Source of the DNA: Silurus meridionalis
Taxonomy: Eukaryota; Chordata; Actinopteri; Siluriformes; Siluridae
Reading direction: 5' to 3'
DNA length: 64,000 nt
Assembly (NCBI RefSeq): GCF_014805685.1
Contig: NC_060911.1
Coordinates: 8,267,712 to 8,331,711, forward strand
Shown here: one piece after another, positions 35,148 through 46,819 of the stretch
How positions within the stretch are numbered: position 1 is the stretch's first letter
Layout: every line of letters begins with the position of its first letter
Notes under the pieces: generated by a model
Told to the model about the DNA's origin: nothing
Databases searched by the model: none
Seen by the model: the letters and a program-made list of their open reading frames with translations, nothing else
Made by a program: the position numbers and the translations under genes

Positions 35148-35532
35148 TGTCAGGCCAGACGAACACAGATGAAAGCCGTAGTAGTAATATATAAAGTTTA
35201 ATCAGTTTGAAACAAACAGCAGAGAAAGGGTCGCTGTAATACCGGGAAAGTCACTAGAACAGATGTAGTCCTATGAGGAAAGCAAGGATAGTAATCCGTG
35301 GTACGCCCAGGGATGGTGAGGCCCACTGAGTCCGAATAAACGGGAGAACGCACGAGGAGGATCAGAAGGCGTTCCTCCAGCATAACCTGTGAGAACGGAC
35401 GATGGCACTTAGGCAGGGAGAGGTTTATATAGGCCTGGAGATAATGAGCATCAGGTGCCGGTACATAGTAGAATGGTGATTTACTCCGTGCAGGCGGGGT
35501 ATTGAGGGGAGTAGAAGCTGGTGGTTCCCTGA
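35148..35532 (-). mobile_element. Solo LTR-like element
   Basis: It begins TGTCAGG and ends CCTGACA. Read on the minus strand it has a TATATAAA box near 35430 and an ATTAAA poly(A) signal near 35195, in the order of a retroviral-type LTR. No internal coding region adjoins it. The flanks (AAAGG and TCAGG) do not form an exact duplication, so the insertion site is eroded. It resembles the LTR at 39992-40353 in layout and several short blocks. Confidence 0.7.
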
Positions 35533-35574
35533 CATCAGGATGTAAAATTGTTATAAAACAAAGTATTGGACACA

Positions 35575-35928
35575 CATTCTTCTTCTGTTTTTTTTTTTTC
35601 TTAAGAATGATTTATTTTGAAGACGTCCAAACTATATAAGAGCACACATGGAATTATGTAGTTAACGAAAAAATTGTAAATAGACCAGAATATCATTTGA
35701 ATTTTAGATTGTCCGAAGCAGCTACCTTCAGCTTTAGCAATTTCAGCTTGGCAAACACATTGCATTCTCTCATCAGATTCAAGATGTAGTCATCTGGAAT
35801 GGTTTTCTAACAATCTTGAGGTGTTCCCAGAGGTGATGAGTGTTTGTTGGCTGCTTTTCCTTTACTATTCGGTCCAACTCATCCCATACCATTTCACCTG
35901 TATTTAGATTGAGTGATTGTGGAGGCTA
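35575..35928 (-). mobile_element. Tc1-like transposon fragment
   Basis: A minus-strand relic matching the C-terminal coding region of Tc1 elements (the CAATCACTCAATCTAAATAC and TCCAGATGACTACATCTT region). It is cut at 35928 by the next element, which starts at a TATA. Confidence 0.6.
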
Positions 35929-35929
35929 T

Positions 35930-37040
35930 ATACATTTTTCTATTTTGTTATGTTGCAACCTGGTACTACAACCATTCAGTGATTGTTTCCCCTCATTAAT
36001 CTACACTTAATACCCCATAATGGCAGAGTGAAAACAAAATTCTAAAAATGTCTGTAATTTTTTACAGACCCTTTGCATTTTAAATGAGCTCGGGTGCTTT
36101 CCATTTCTCTTAGTCACTGCAATGTTTCAACACATTCATTATAGTCCACCTGTTAAATAAGTTTATTGATTGGATGTGGTTCGGAAAGGTACACACCTAT
36201 ATAAAAGGTGTGATATGCCACAGAAGGGCATATGCCTCAGCAGGACAATGCATATCAGATCAAAAACCAAGCCATGAGGTAAAATAAATTACCTGCAGAG
36301 CTCAGAGACTGAATTGTTGAAAGATTATTGCAAGCCAGCCCATAATTGAAGAATGATGGTGGCAGCATCATACTGTGGGGGAGTAGTTCTGCAGCACTGA
36401 CTGGGCAACTGGTCAGGGTTGAGGGAAACCTGAATAGAGCAAAGTATGGAGATATCCTTAATAGAAACCTGTTCTACAGCACTCAAAACCTCAATCAGGG
36501 CCAAAGGTTCACCTTTCTACATGACAACAACCCTAAGCTCACAGCAAGGACAACACAGGAGTGGCTTACAAACAACTCTGTGAATGTCCTAGAGTGGCCC
36601 AGCCAGATCCCAGACTTAAAATCTATCTAACGTCTCTGGAGGGACCTGAAAGTGTCTGTCCACCGACAGTCTCATCCAACCTGACACACCTTGAGAGGAT
36701 TTACCATGATGAATGGCACAAAATCCACCAATCCTGGTGTGCAAAGTCTGATGTTTTATACCCAAAAAGATCCAAGTCAGTAATTGCTGCCAAAGGGGCT
36801 TCAACTAAGTACTAAGTAAAGGTTGGAAATACTTAAGTAGATGTGATAGTCCAGTATTTAAAAAAAAAATAAAAATTGACATTTCTAGAAATTTATTTTG
36901 AATTTGTCATTATGGGATACTGAGTGTAAATTAATGAGAAAATAAATCAGGTTAAATGATTGTAGTATCATTCTGCAACATAACAAAATTGAAAAAAATG
37001 AAAGCGCTCTGAAAACTTTTTGCAATGCAAATACACTGTA
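35930..37040 (+). mobile_element. Tc1-like transposon with both long ends
   Basis: The left end (ATTTTGTTATGTTGCAACCT, near 35945) is the inverse of the right end (GCAACATAACAAAATTGAAA, near 36980). Between them the plus strand encodes GGSIILWGSSSAALTGQLV and then FLHDNNPKLTARTTQEWL, which holds the second catalytic aspartate, followed by frameshifted remains of the glutamate region. The transposase N-terminus is largely deleted. Confidence 0.82.
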
Positions 37041-37434
37041 TATACATTCTTCATGTTTTGTTGAACGCTTGCTCTTGTTTGTTTAAGGTTTTGATTTCTC
37101 TAAATTATTTCCTTTTTATAATAGCTAACGCATGTCATCTAATTGTAGCATTTAGAGGTGTGAGACATGTATAGGGTGAGTGTAAAAAATAACCTCAGGA
37201 CCTATACTCACATCCATATTCGCAGGATAGATTCGGGGGAGATAAAAGGGTGAGATAGACAGCAGGTTTTGATAGGAGGTAATGAAGATATTTGAGTGTG
37301 GATTTGTGTGTGCCACTACAGGAGATGGGTTTCCTTGAGGTCAAAACAAGAAAGATGCAGAAGAACTTGAGTTCAACTTTCACTGCTGTGTGCATGCCTC
37401 TTAGAGTGTATTTATTTATTTTATGCATCTATAG

Positions 37435-37438
<4 letters not shown>

Positions 37439-37501
<63 letters not shown>
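37439..37501. repeat. (CA)n microsatellite
   Basis: A pure CA run of about 31 units. Confidence 0.95.
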
Positions 37502-37502
<1 letters not shown>

Positions 37503-37559
37503 GATTTATGCTTTATGTAATAGTCAGTAGTAACTAGAAGCCTGGTAACATTATCTGAA

Positions 37560-38050
37560 ACGTACCTACAGAATGTTCATTTACATTCTCCTCTTCAGCT
37601 CACTCCACAGGTTTTAGATTGGGTTGAGGTCTGGGGCCTGAAATGGCGATGGGAGCAGCTTAATTTTGTGTCTGCTAAACCATTTTTGTGTAGATTTTGT
37701 CACATGTTTTCTGGTCATTATCCTGCTGAAAGACCCAATGGTGACCCATCTTCAGCTTTCTGACAAAGGCCATCATGAGGTTTTGACATTTTGATTTAAA
37801 ATGTCCTGGTATTTCAAAGAGTTCATGATGCCATGCACCCTAACAAGCGTCCCACGGCGTTTGGAAGAGAAACAGGCCCACAGCATCACAGATCCTCCAC
37901 TATAGTTCACAGTGGGCATGAGGTGCTTTTCCGTATACTCATCTTTTGTTTTACACCAGACCCATTTAGAGTGTTTGTTGCCAAAAAGCTCTATCCAAGT
38001 CTCATCTGACCAACACACACGGTCCCGGTTGATGTCCCAGTACTCTCAGA
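37560..38050 (-). mobile_element. Tc1-like transposase fragment, separate family
   Basis: The minus strand reads MCWSDETWIELFGNKHSKWVWC followed by GGSVMLWACFSSKRRGTLVRVHG, containing the first catalytic aspartate (SDET). The sequence differs from the neighbouring Tc1 relics, so it is a different subfamily. No ends were found. Confidence 0.82.
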
Positions 38051-38059
38051 CTTTGAGAA

Positions 38060-38745
38060 ACAAAGATTGAACTGTTTGGCCTGAATGCCAAGCATCATGT
38101 CTGGAGTAAACCAGTCACCACTCATCACATGGCCAATACCATCCCTACAGTAAAGCATGGTGGTGGCAACATCATGCTGTGGGAGTAACTAGGAGAGTAG
38201 TCAGGATCGAGGGATCCAGGATCGAAAAATTAATGCAGCAATGTACAGAGAAATCCTTAAGAAAAATCTGCTCCAGAGTGCCCTGGACCTCAGACTGGAG
38301 GGACGCTTCATTTTCCAACAGGACAAGAACCATAAGCACACAGCCAAGATAACAAAGGAGTGGCAACAGGAAAACATTGCGAATGTCCTTAAGTGACCCC
38401 ACCAGAGCCCAGACTTGAACCCTGAACATCTCTGGAGAGATCTAAAAATGGCTGTGCACCGACGCTCCACATCCAACCTGATGAAGCTTGAGAAGTCTGT
38501 AATTGGTGCTAATGGTGTTTCAACAAAGTATTGAGCAAAAGCTGTGAATACTTATGTACAGACTTTCAAAGAATTTCAAGATTTCAAAAACACTTCTGTC
38601 ATGTTGTCATTATGAGGTATCGTTTGTAGACTTTTGAGGAACATAATGAATTTATTCCATGAATATCCATTTTGGAATAAGGCTGTCACATAACAAAATG
38701 TGGAAAAAGTAAAGCGCTGTGAATACTTTCCAGATGCACTGTAGA
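38060..38745 (+). mobile_element. Tc1-like transposon 3' half
   Basis: The plus strand carries the [14 protein letters not shown] block, a region coding for the NVLK-PHQSPDLNPEHLWRDL stretch with the DDE glutamate, and the right terminal repeat ending GCGCTGTGAATACTTTCCAG near 38735. It contains stops and frameshifts and lacks a left end. Confidence 0.82.
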
Positions 38746-39991
38746 TAGAGAGATATATATAAGCTATCTTAAATGTAAATATGAGGTATGTACACTGTAT
38801 TTTCAAAGGTATCAAGACAATTCACAGTAGTATACAGATATAAAATAAACTAGGATACGCTATGAATTTGCAATTAAATACATTATAATTATGGAGAGAT
38901 GATACAGAATGCGCAGAGTAGAGCATAATTACATGATGATTACAGGCATCAAAGCATTAATGAAAACATCACTGTCATAATGGTGTAGTTAAGAGTTCGG
39001 TATGTGATGGTTGTTGGAAAAATCTGGCCAGGAACCTGCTGTTTCTGGTGTGAATGTTCCAGGATCCCCTTCTGAATAGAACAGTTTACAACTGATGATT
39101 ATACATACTGTATGCAGACATCTACTTTAGTTTTGATGCTCAATGGCAGGTAGATGTGTGGCAGTAAAGGACTGGGCAGTTTTCACCATTCTCTACAGGG
39201 CTTTCCCCTCACACAATGGGAGCAGTCATACCTTTAAAATTTTAAAATGTTCTTTAAAGCAACGGGTGTAAGTTTTCTGGGAGTTTTCTGAACTTTTGCA
39301 GCCCAGACCTTCTGCTCTGTGTAAGGAAAAATATAACAGAGTTTTTTTTGGGTCTTTTCAAATTTCAAGCACACAGAGGTCATAAACATTGCTGCCACAG
39401 CAAGAAGAAGAGATTTTAGAAAATCTCCATCAAAGCCAGATTTGGAGCTCAATCAAAGGATAATGTCAATAACAGACCCATAATGGAAATCGAAAACCCG
39501 GAGCAGGCAATATGCCTTGTAGCTTAAGGCAAATGGATATTGTAAGAATAAGAGTGAATATTTATTTCAAGCACTGAAATATTTATTCATGTCTAAAAAT
39601 CAGTCAATTTCACTGAGCTGACTGAGCCTACGTGATGCGCACTGTAGCTGAAAGAGTGTCATTTCCTGACATGGACATGACTCGATACAGGTCTTTAGGA
39701 GCACCAGGATGCCAGACGGCCTTGCAAATGTTGTGGAGTGTTTAACAAGCAGCTGCCAGTCAACCTGCTATTAAAAAAAAACACCAGCAGCTTTTCAAAG
39801 CATCAGTTTTAAATGAATGGATATTTGAATAGGAAAAAGGGAAAAAGGAATATTTTATCAGACTTTTAAGTAAGGACAATGTCTCTAAATAAATGCACAG
39901 TGATCTGTAGTTAACTTTGTATAGGCGCATGACCTGCTTTATTTATATACATATATCAATCCAAAAGCGAACTATGAAGACATTATGACCA
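38746..39991. other. Intergenic DNA, no gene seen
   Basis: No exon or recognised repeat could be supported. Confidence 0.35.
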
Positions 39992-40353
39992 TGTCGGGTG
40001 GAAGAAAGTGCCAGAAACTGAAGTGCAACAAAACAAAAGAAGGTTTTAATTAAAAGCAAAAGGCAGAAAACGGTGAACCAAACGGAAACTCCAGGTTTAA
40101 ATAGACCTGGTGAATGCAAAGAGCAGAGAGTTAGTAGAACTTAGGAAATCCAGCAAACAACAGTAATCCAACACAGGACAGGATCTCTGTAGCTTAGTAG
40201 TCCGCCGTGGTTCTTCAGCCTAAACTGTAGAACGGACAATGAGCTAGTTGGGGAACAGCGGGTGGTGGCTGATGAGTGCCAGGTGCAGGTGGTTAGTAGG
40301 ATGATAGTGTGATAGGTGGGTTTGGTGAAGGTGTGGCTGGTGGATCCCTGAAA
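39992..40353 (-). mobile_element. Solo LTR with 5-bp target duplication GACCA
   Basis: The element starts TGTCGGG and ends CCCTGAAA, with GACCA directly before (39987-39991) and after (40354-40358). Read on the minus strand it has a TATTTAAA box near 40100 and an ATTAAA signal near 40050. Its right end has drifted from CTGACA to CTGAAA. No gag-pol region is present, so it probably arose by recombination between the LTRs of a full element. Confidence 0.8.
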
Positions 40354-40629
40354 GACCACAACCTTTTAAACCATTTTGCCTAAATATAAAAAGCACGAAC
40401 AAAATAATAATATACCCTCATTCTCAAAATCTCTGAGATGTAATAATATTTTTCTTAACAAATTGGAAAACGTGAAATATTAGCTTTTTATCTTGCTTTT
40501 CTAAGCAAAATCACTTTTGCTACAATACAAAGAAATTAATTGAAACTCATGGCCCCCTGCACACATATAAAAGCATTTGTTTTAAAAGAATAAAAATAAC
40601 ATATTAAAGGAATTTGTAAAAATAATTGT

Positions 40630-40895
40630 ACAGTGAGCAGCATTACTGTCTCAGGTTACAGTCTGAGTGGAGTTTTGCATGTTCTTCCCACGGGTTTACT
40701 ATGGGTTCTCTGGTTTCCTTTCACCCCCCAAATGTGCTGGTGTCTCTAAATTGCTCCAGAGTGTGAATAAGTGTGTAAACGTCTGGCTTAGGGTGTATTC
40801 CAGCCTCACATCTAGTGTTCCCAGGACAGGCTCTGGATCCCCTGAGACCCAAAGTGATTACTGATAATAGAGGAAATGAATGAAAAAAATATTTT
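40630..40895 (+). mobile_element. Non-LTR retrotransposon 3' end
   Basis: Blocks such as GGGTTCTCTGGTTTCCT, CTCTAAATTGCTCCAGAGTG and GACAGGCTCTGGATCC..GA, followed by an AATGAATGAA tail, match a very common fish LINE-type 3' region in my recollection. The open frame over it is a by-product. Confidence 0.65.
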
Positions 40896-42141
40896 TTGTT
40901 TTCTAGTCAATAAATAATTGACTAGAGCTATTATGTTTATGTTCAAAGAAAATAGCTAGCCAGCTAGCAAGGTAACAGTACATCTGAGAAGCAATATCCA
41001 CATCATGTTTAATTTCTGCTTTGTGTCAATTCATTTGTTTTGCAAGTGGAAAAACTGACAATTGCAGTTGCAACTTTTAAAACATATGAACACAGTTGCA
41101 AGCAATAATATATATGTGTGTATATATATATATATATATTTATTTATATATGACTGATTTATATATTTACAATCATTTCTAACTATTTGTTTTGGGCTAT
41201 ATGGCTATATTGGGCTATATAAGTGTTCTCAGATGCACAGCAGTGTGCTTCATTGTGTTCTTTTTCTCTACAGGCTTCACTAAAGCCACATTTTTGCAGA
41301 GGAGTCTTTTTAGCTGAGTAAATCTAATTTTTTTATTGTTAGAAAATGAATAGAAAATAAGAGATTTTCAAACTGTGTCAACTTTCTGTATCACCTTTTG
41401 AGCAGGCGGATATCAAATTCAATTCATATTTTAACAAATGTCATCCTGCAGGTCAGATCCAGTCCCCACTGAATGTCAGCTAGAGAGCTGAAAGGACAAG
41501 CTTGTGGTGATTTGATCAGCACACGAGTTGTTCTTCATGTCATAGCGCTGATGTGGTTACCTTAACGGACTCATCGGTTTTTGTATTTGGGATATCTGAG
41601 AATGTGAGCGCACACATGCACACACTCGTGAGACATTGATGAGTGTAAGTGGATATGCATTGGTTTTTCATTACGTAGTCTGTGCGAGTGACATTTGTGA
41701 CCTTCCAGGGGAGACGCGGTGACCTTTCTTTCTATCCTGAGTACGAATTGCAGGGCTCACTACGAATACATGACAGATGGGTCATTTCTGGATTTCTGAA
41801 ACTCATTTACTGGATCCATCATCAGGGACTGAAGCTGAGAAAGTCAGTCAGGGAGAATAGGCAAAACACTGGTTTGGAAAATAGAAACAAAAATGGAAAA
41901 ATATGTTGTATTTATTATTTTTGGACCAATCATGGAGCATAAATGATTTGATTAGCCATTCAACAAACTGTAGAGGGTACGACTTGATCTGTTAATTGAG
42001 GCAGAATTGCATTGTTTTTGCAGACTACAGTTTAGCATTTTGCACACATGCACAGATCATGCTCATGCCTACAGACGGAGTTAAAAATAAACTGGGCACT
42101 TGCTAATCCTCAGCCAAGGTTTTTAGAGAAGACAAGAAGAA

Positions 42142-42144
<3 letters not shown>

Positions 42145-42202
<58 letters not shown>
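42145..42202. repeat. (GA)n microsatellite
   Basis: A pure GA run of about 29 units. Confidence 0.95.
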
Positions 42203-42203
<1 letters not shown>

Positions 42204-42355
42204 GGTGAGGTGCGAAATAAATATCTTGTCCAGCTGGAATATTGCTTAAATGTATAGAAAAATATTCACTTATACAACCATAAAATGTGATTTCCTAAAA
42301 TAGCAATTTTTTATTTTGAGTGAAAAATTCTAGGTGGCTGGATGCCAAAGCTTTT

Positions 42356-42408
42356 CAACTCAACTCAACTCAACTCAACTCAACTCAACTCAACTCAACT
42401 CAACTCAA
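42356..42408. repeat. (CAACT)n repeat
   Basis: About ten pentamer units followed by AAGCTTAATTGTCATTCTTC, a context seen at the tail of some fish retroposons in my recollection. Confidence 0.9.
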
Positions 42409-42623
42409 GCTTAATTGTCATTCTTCCACATACACAGGATACTAAATGTACGAAATACCGTTACTACATATCAAGGTGCATAGAGTGTGAAACAGTAAGA
42501 GTAACATTAAACATTAAGAATTTTTTACTGTATGGTTTAAAGGCTGCTTTAATAAACAGACTAGTATGTTTATGATAGTAGGAGGAACTTGTTGACAATG
42601 AGCTTAAATGGTGCTTCAGTAGT

Positions 42624-42649
42624 TCATCATCATCATCATCATCATCATC
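42624..42649. repeat. (CAT)n microsatellite
   Basis: Eight trinucleotide units. The minus-strand aspartate run it encodes is not evidence for a gene. Confidence 0.9.
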
Positions 42650-42934
42650 TATCCATATAAATAATAATGGAATATTTCTGTGTCTAACCCAAATCGAGGT
42701 TTCGCTTTTATAAAGTTCACACACACACAATCCCATACTCACCAATACACTAAGTGCATGGAATTTCATAATTTAATATGATCCTTGATATTGCATTCGT
42801 TTTCACAGGATTTAACAAGACAGCTACATAATTATACAATCATACCAATACTCCTATAAAATAGCCCAACATTTCCCATCTGTCTATTTTTAAACACATA
42901 TTTATACATTAGATATTTAGAACTCTTTTAACTG

Positions 42935-42936
<2 letters not shown>

Positions 42937-42982
<46 letters not shown>
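42937..42982. repeat. (CA)n microsatellite
   Basis: A pure CA run of about 23 units. Confidence 0.95.
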
Positions 42983-42986
<4 letters not shown>

Positions 42987-44830
42987 CCTACATACAAATC
43001 TTTTATCACTGTTTTATTTTTTTCTTCAAAAAGATGTAAGCTGCTACAATACCTCTTGCAAAATTTCAATCAATAATACAAACAAATTTTTTTTTTTTTA
43101 ATTGTCAGATACTACAGCTACAGACATGGGAAGTGCATCTAACCTGCACTTACACTTATTGATGATATTCTTTTGGTAGATTGAGACAAAAAAGTGCACT
43201 AAGCACAAACAGTATATTTTATGAGTTGTTTATGTTTATAGTGTATACCACACCACTTAGTCTTTTAACAAACACTTAAAACATCTATTTATTACTACAG
43301 CTTTTATTTATATATTTACCAAGGTGTGAAGGAGCATTGAAAATTCAAAAGTGTGCAGAGAAATGTGAGACTGAGGGAAAAAGAGTTGCCAACCACAAAT
43401 GTCCAGATTTAGCTTCTCAGCAAACATGCTGTATTTCTCAGAGAAAATGTCAAGTCTGACTTAAATCCTCAGATCAGATCATCTTTTTCATCAGCATTTT
43501 TAGATATTAGATTTTTCACTTTCTTTGTCTTTGTGTCGTTTGTGTGCATGTGCATTTGGTCCTTCCTTTCTGAGAGGCATCAGAACAGTCACCTCAATCT
43601 GCTCCAAATCCATTAGGTATGACCTGGTTTTGAAGGCAGGGACACAGAGACAAAAAGACAGAGGTAAACACATAAAGTTGCAGGGTTCCAGATCAATCAA
43701 TAAAAGCAAAGGGGCATACAAACTGTGGCAGCCATGATGTCCCAAGCAAGCATAACTGTTTCCTTTAGCTGTTCTTCTGTGCTTGCTCTCACTATTGATC
43801 TGTATAGATACTGCAGACTCCCAGCATAGAGTCCTCTCTCTTTCTCTGTCTCATATGGACACTAGGGCTCTTTATCTAATCCTATTAGTTTCACTTTGAG
43901 CATAAACCATAGATAAATATTTGTGCAAAAAATGTGCAAAATGCTGTTCTTTTTTTTTTTTTTGATCAGAAGCAATGACTGCACTAGAGCAAGATTTCCA
44001 ATACAGTCCTATGCTGGCATGCTTTTAAAACAAACAAACAAAAAATCACAATTCTGCTCTTTAACTTCTGCCATGAGGATTGAAGACCAAAAATTGCCAA
44101 ATTCACATGCACGGCACAAATGCCATGCACATCCACAAGGTATGATGCCACTCAGGAGACTGACTCACCAGACTCTATGCATATATAGTACTACCTATTG
44201 GAAAAAACAGCAACTACATCAAGTCTGTTTTTAAATACTGGTGATTTTTTTTTAAGTGGAAAACTTACACCTAACGTGTTAATATATTAATAAACAAAAG
44301 AAATTATCCAGACAAAAAATACTTAATTAAATTTCAATAGGTTGTTACTTAGGTATTAAAAAACTGACAAGTTTTAACCTGTGTATTTAAGTGAGTTTAA
44401 GTTGTTTCCATGTAATATACAGTATTTTCATGAAGACATCTCATGCATAATTAGTGCTATGTAGGTGGCCATTAAATGGATCAGAGGTAAAATATCAAGT
44501 GAATAAGCAATATATTTAATACCATCAGATTTTACTTGCAGCTCTGCCAGTTCATGCAAACTACTGAAATTAATATCAGTCTAATCTGCCTCTAGCTAAG
44601 TTAAATACAGCCATTTAACTTTGGCAAATTGGCAAAGACTTACCTAACTATGATGTTTACTATTAATCTAGTTCATGTTGTCATGAGCGGGGAAAAAAAT
44701 CTCATTTTATCAAGTTCAACACTGCAGTGTCTTATCCATATTTTTATCAACCCGGATAGCTGTATTGATAACTACATTGTATAGCACAAGAAAGTCACCA
44801 CAGATGATGAAGTGATGTGATTGTAGATTG

Positions 44831-44990
44831 TAGGGGGATATAGCAGCTCAGTGGTTAAGACACTTTTGTTCAAATAGTGGACTTCTGTCACTGCAAGACC
44901 CATTAACAAGGCACTCAAATGTTTAGTTATATAAATGAGATCATTGTAAGTTGCTCTGGATATGGATGCCTGCCAATGCCATAAATGTTA
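44831..44990 (+). mobile_element. tRNA-derived SINE, degenerate
   Basis: A box A-like TAGCAGCTCAGTGGTTAAGA lies at the start and a weak box B-like GTTCAAATAG at about 44869. The body ends in GTAAGTTGCTCTGGATATGG ... GCCATAAATGT, the tail typical of a widespread fish SINE. A reversed piece of the same tail occurs near 56030. Confidence 0.68.
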
Positions 44991-45123
44991 ACATCAGTAC
45001 TAAGATGTTAGTAGAGTGTAGAGTCTTAAACCGTGAATTTTTGTTTGGTTTTTGTTCAAATATTGTATTAATACTCAATAAAATTTTAATACCTTGAAAT
45101 AATACCTGAGCATAAAAAGTTCT

Positions 45124-45270
45124 CATTTCTTAAGTACAATAGACAAAACTTTGTAGACGCCTGATCAAATCATAAGTGCTTATCATAAGGTAACATCCAA
45201 TTCCACGTTTAGTCCCTATTTGCTGTCGTAAACTTCTGGGAATATATTCCACTAGATTATTTATTAATTC
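45124..45270. mobile_element. Left part of a DNA transposon relic
   Basis: The order of short blocks (AAAACTTTGTAGACGCCTGATCA, ACTTCTGGGAATATATTCCAC) recalls a common fish DNA transposon whose right part is at 46500-46740. The two parts are separated by a LINE fragment, the microsatellite and a Tc1 fragment. Confidence 0.4.
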
Positions 45271-45309
45271 CCCTTTCTGCCACCTGGACTACAGAAAAAG
45301 GAATTATGT

Positions 45310-45378
45310 GAAAATGCTGTTTGTGGACTACAGTTTAGAGTTTAACACCACCCTCCACGCTTACCTCTAAATTGGAGG
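45310..45378 (+). mobile_element. Non-LTR reverse transcriptase scrap
   Basis: The plus strand reads [14 protein letters not shown], resembling the conserved FVDYSxAFNT motif of fish non-LTR reverse transcriptases, then stops. It is only about 20 codons long and is cut by the TA repeat. Confidence 0.45.
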
Positions 45379-45380
45379 TC

Positions 45381-46268
<888 letters not shown>

Positions 46269-46338
<70 letters not shown>
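46269..46338. repeat. (TA)n microsatellite at a Tc1 end
   Basis: About 35 TA units begin directly at the outer end of the Tc1 inverted repeat, where the TA target duplication should lie. Confidence 0.95.
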
Positions 46339-46339
<1 letters not shown>

Positions 46340-46499
46340 TTCTTAAACTTATTTTCATACTTTATTGTTATATTTATATATACTTTTATACTTTTTTTAT
46401 ATTCTATTTCTATTTTTTCACAGTCGCATTTCACTACATGTCGTACTCTATATGAATGTGTTATGGCAGATAAAACTTTCATTTTAAATTTCGGAGTGT

Positions 46500-46740
46500 T
46501 TTTGACATCCGAGCTCTACTGTATAGCAGGTCACTTCAGATCTTTCACTCTAACCCATGTAAACCATATCTTCATGGAGCTGGCTTTGAGCACAGGGACA
46601 TTATCCTGCTGAAATAGGTTTGGGTCTCATGTAATGCTAACAAATCCAAAGACATCCTATACAATTGTGAGCCTGCAACAGTTTGGGGAAGAACATCATA
46701 TGCTGGAAAGTTCAGGTGTCCCAATATTTTTTTCTATAAT
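46500..46740. mobile_element. Right part of a DNA transposon relic
   Basis: Blocks such as CATGGAGCTGGCTTTGAGCA, ATTATCCTGCTGAAATAGG, CAACAGTTTGGGGAAGAACA and GTTCAGGTGTCCCAATA are, in my recollection, shared with a very common fish DNA transposon. No frame remains open. Confidence 0.5.
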
Positions 46741-46751
46741 CTAATGTGTAG

Positions 46752-46754
<3 letters not shown>

Positions 46755-46817
<63 letters not shown>
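46755..46817. repeat. (GA)n microsatellite
   Basis: A pure GA run of about 31 units. Confidence 0.95.

Positions 46818-46819
<2 letters not shown>

Larger units (their letters stand above)
40896..44820. other. Intergenic DNA with several microsatellites
   Basis: No exon recognised. It holds TA/TATG near 41112-41140, GA at 42145-42202, a CAACT repeat at 42356-42408, CAT near 42624-42649 and CA at 42937-42982. Confidence 0.4.

Noticed and set aside
35148..35532. Target duplication for the LTR at 35148
   Set aside because: The flanks AAAGG and TCAGG share only three bases, so I do not claim a duplication for this copy.
42464..42769. Open frame with a run of aspartates
   Set aside because: The acidic run comes from the (CAT)n microsatellite and there is no other support.
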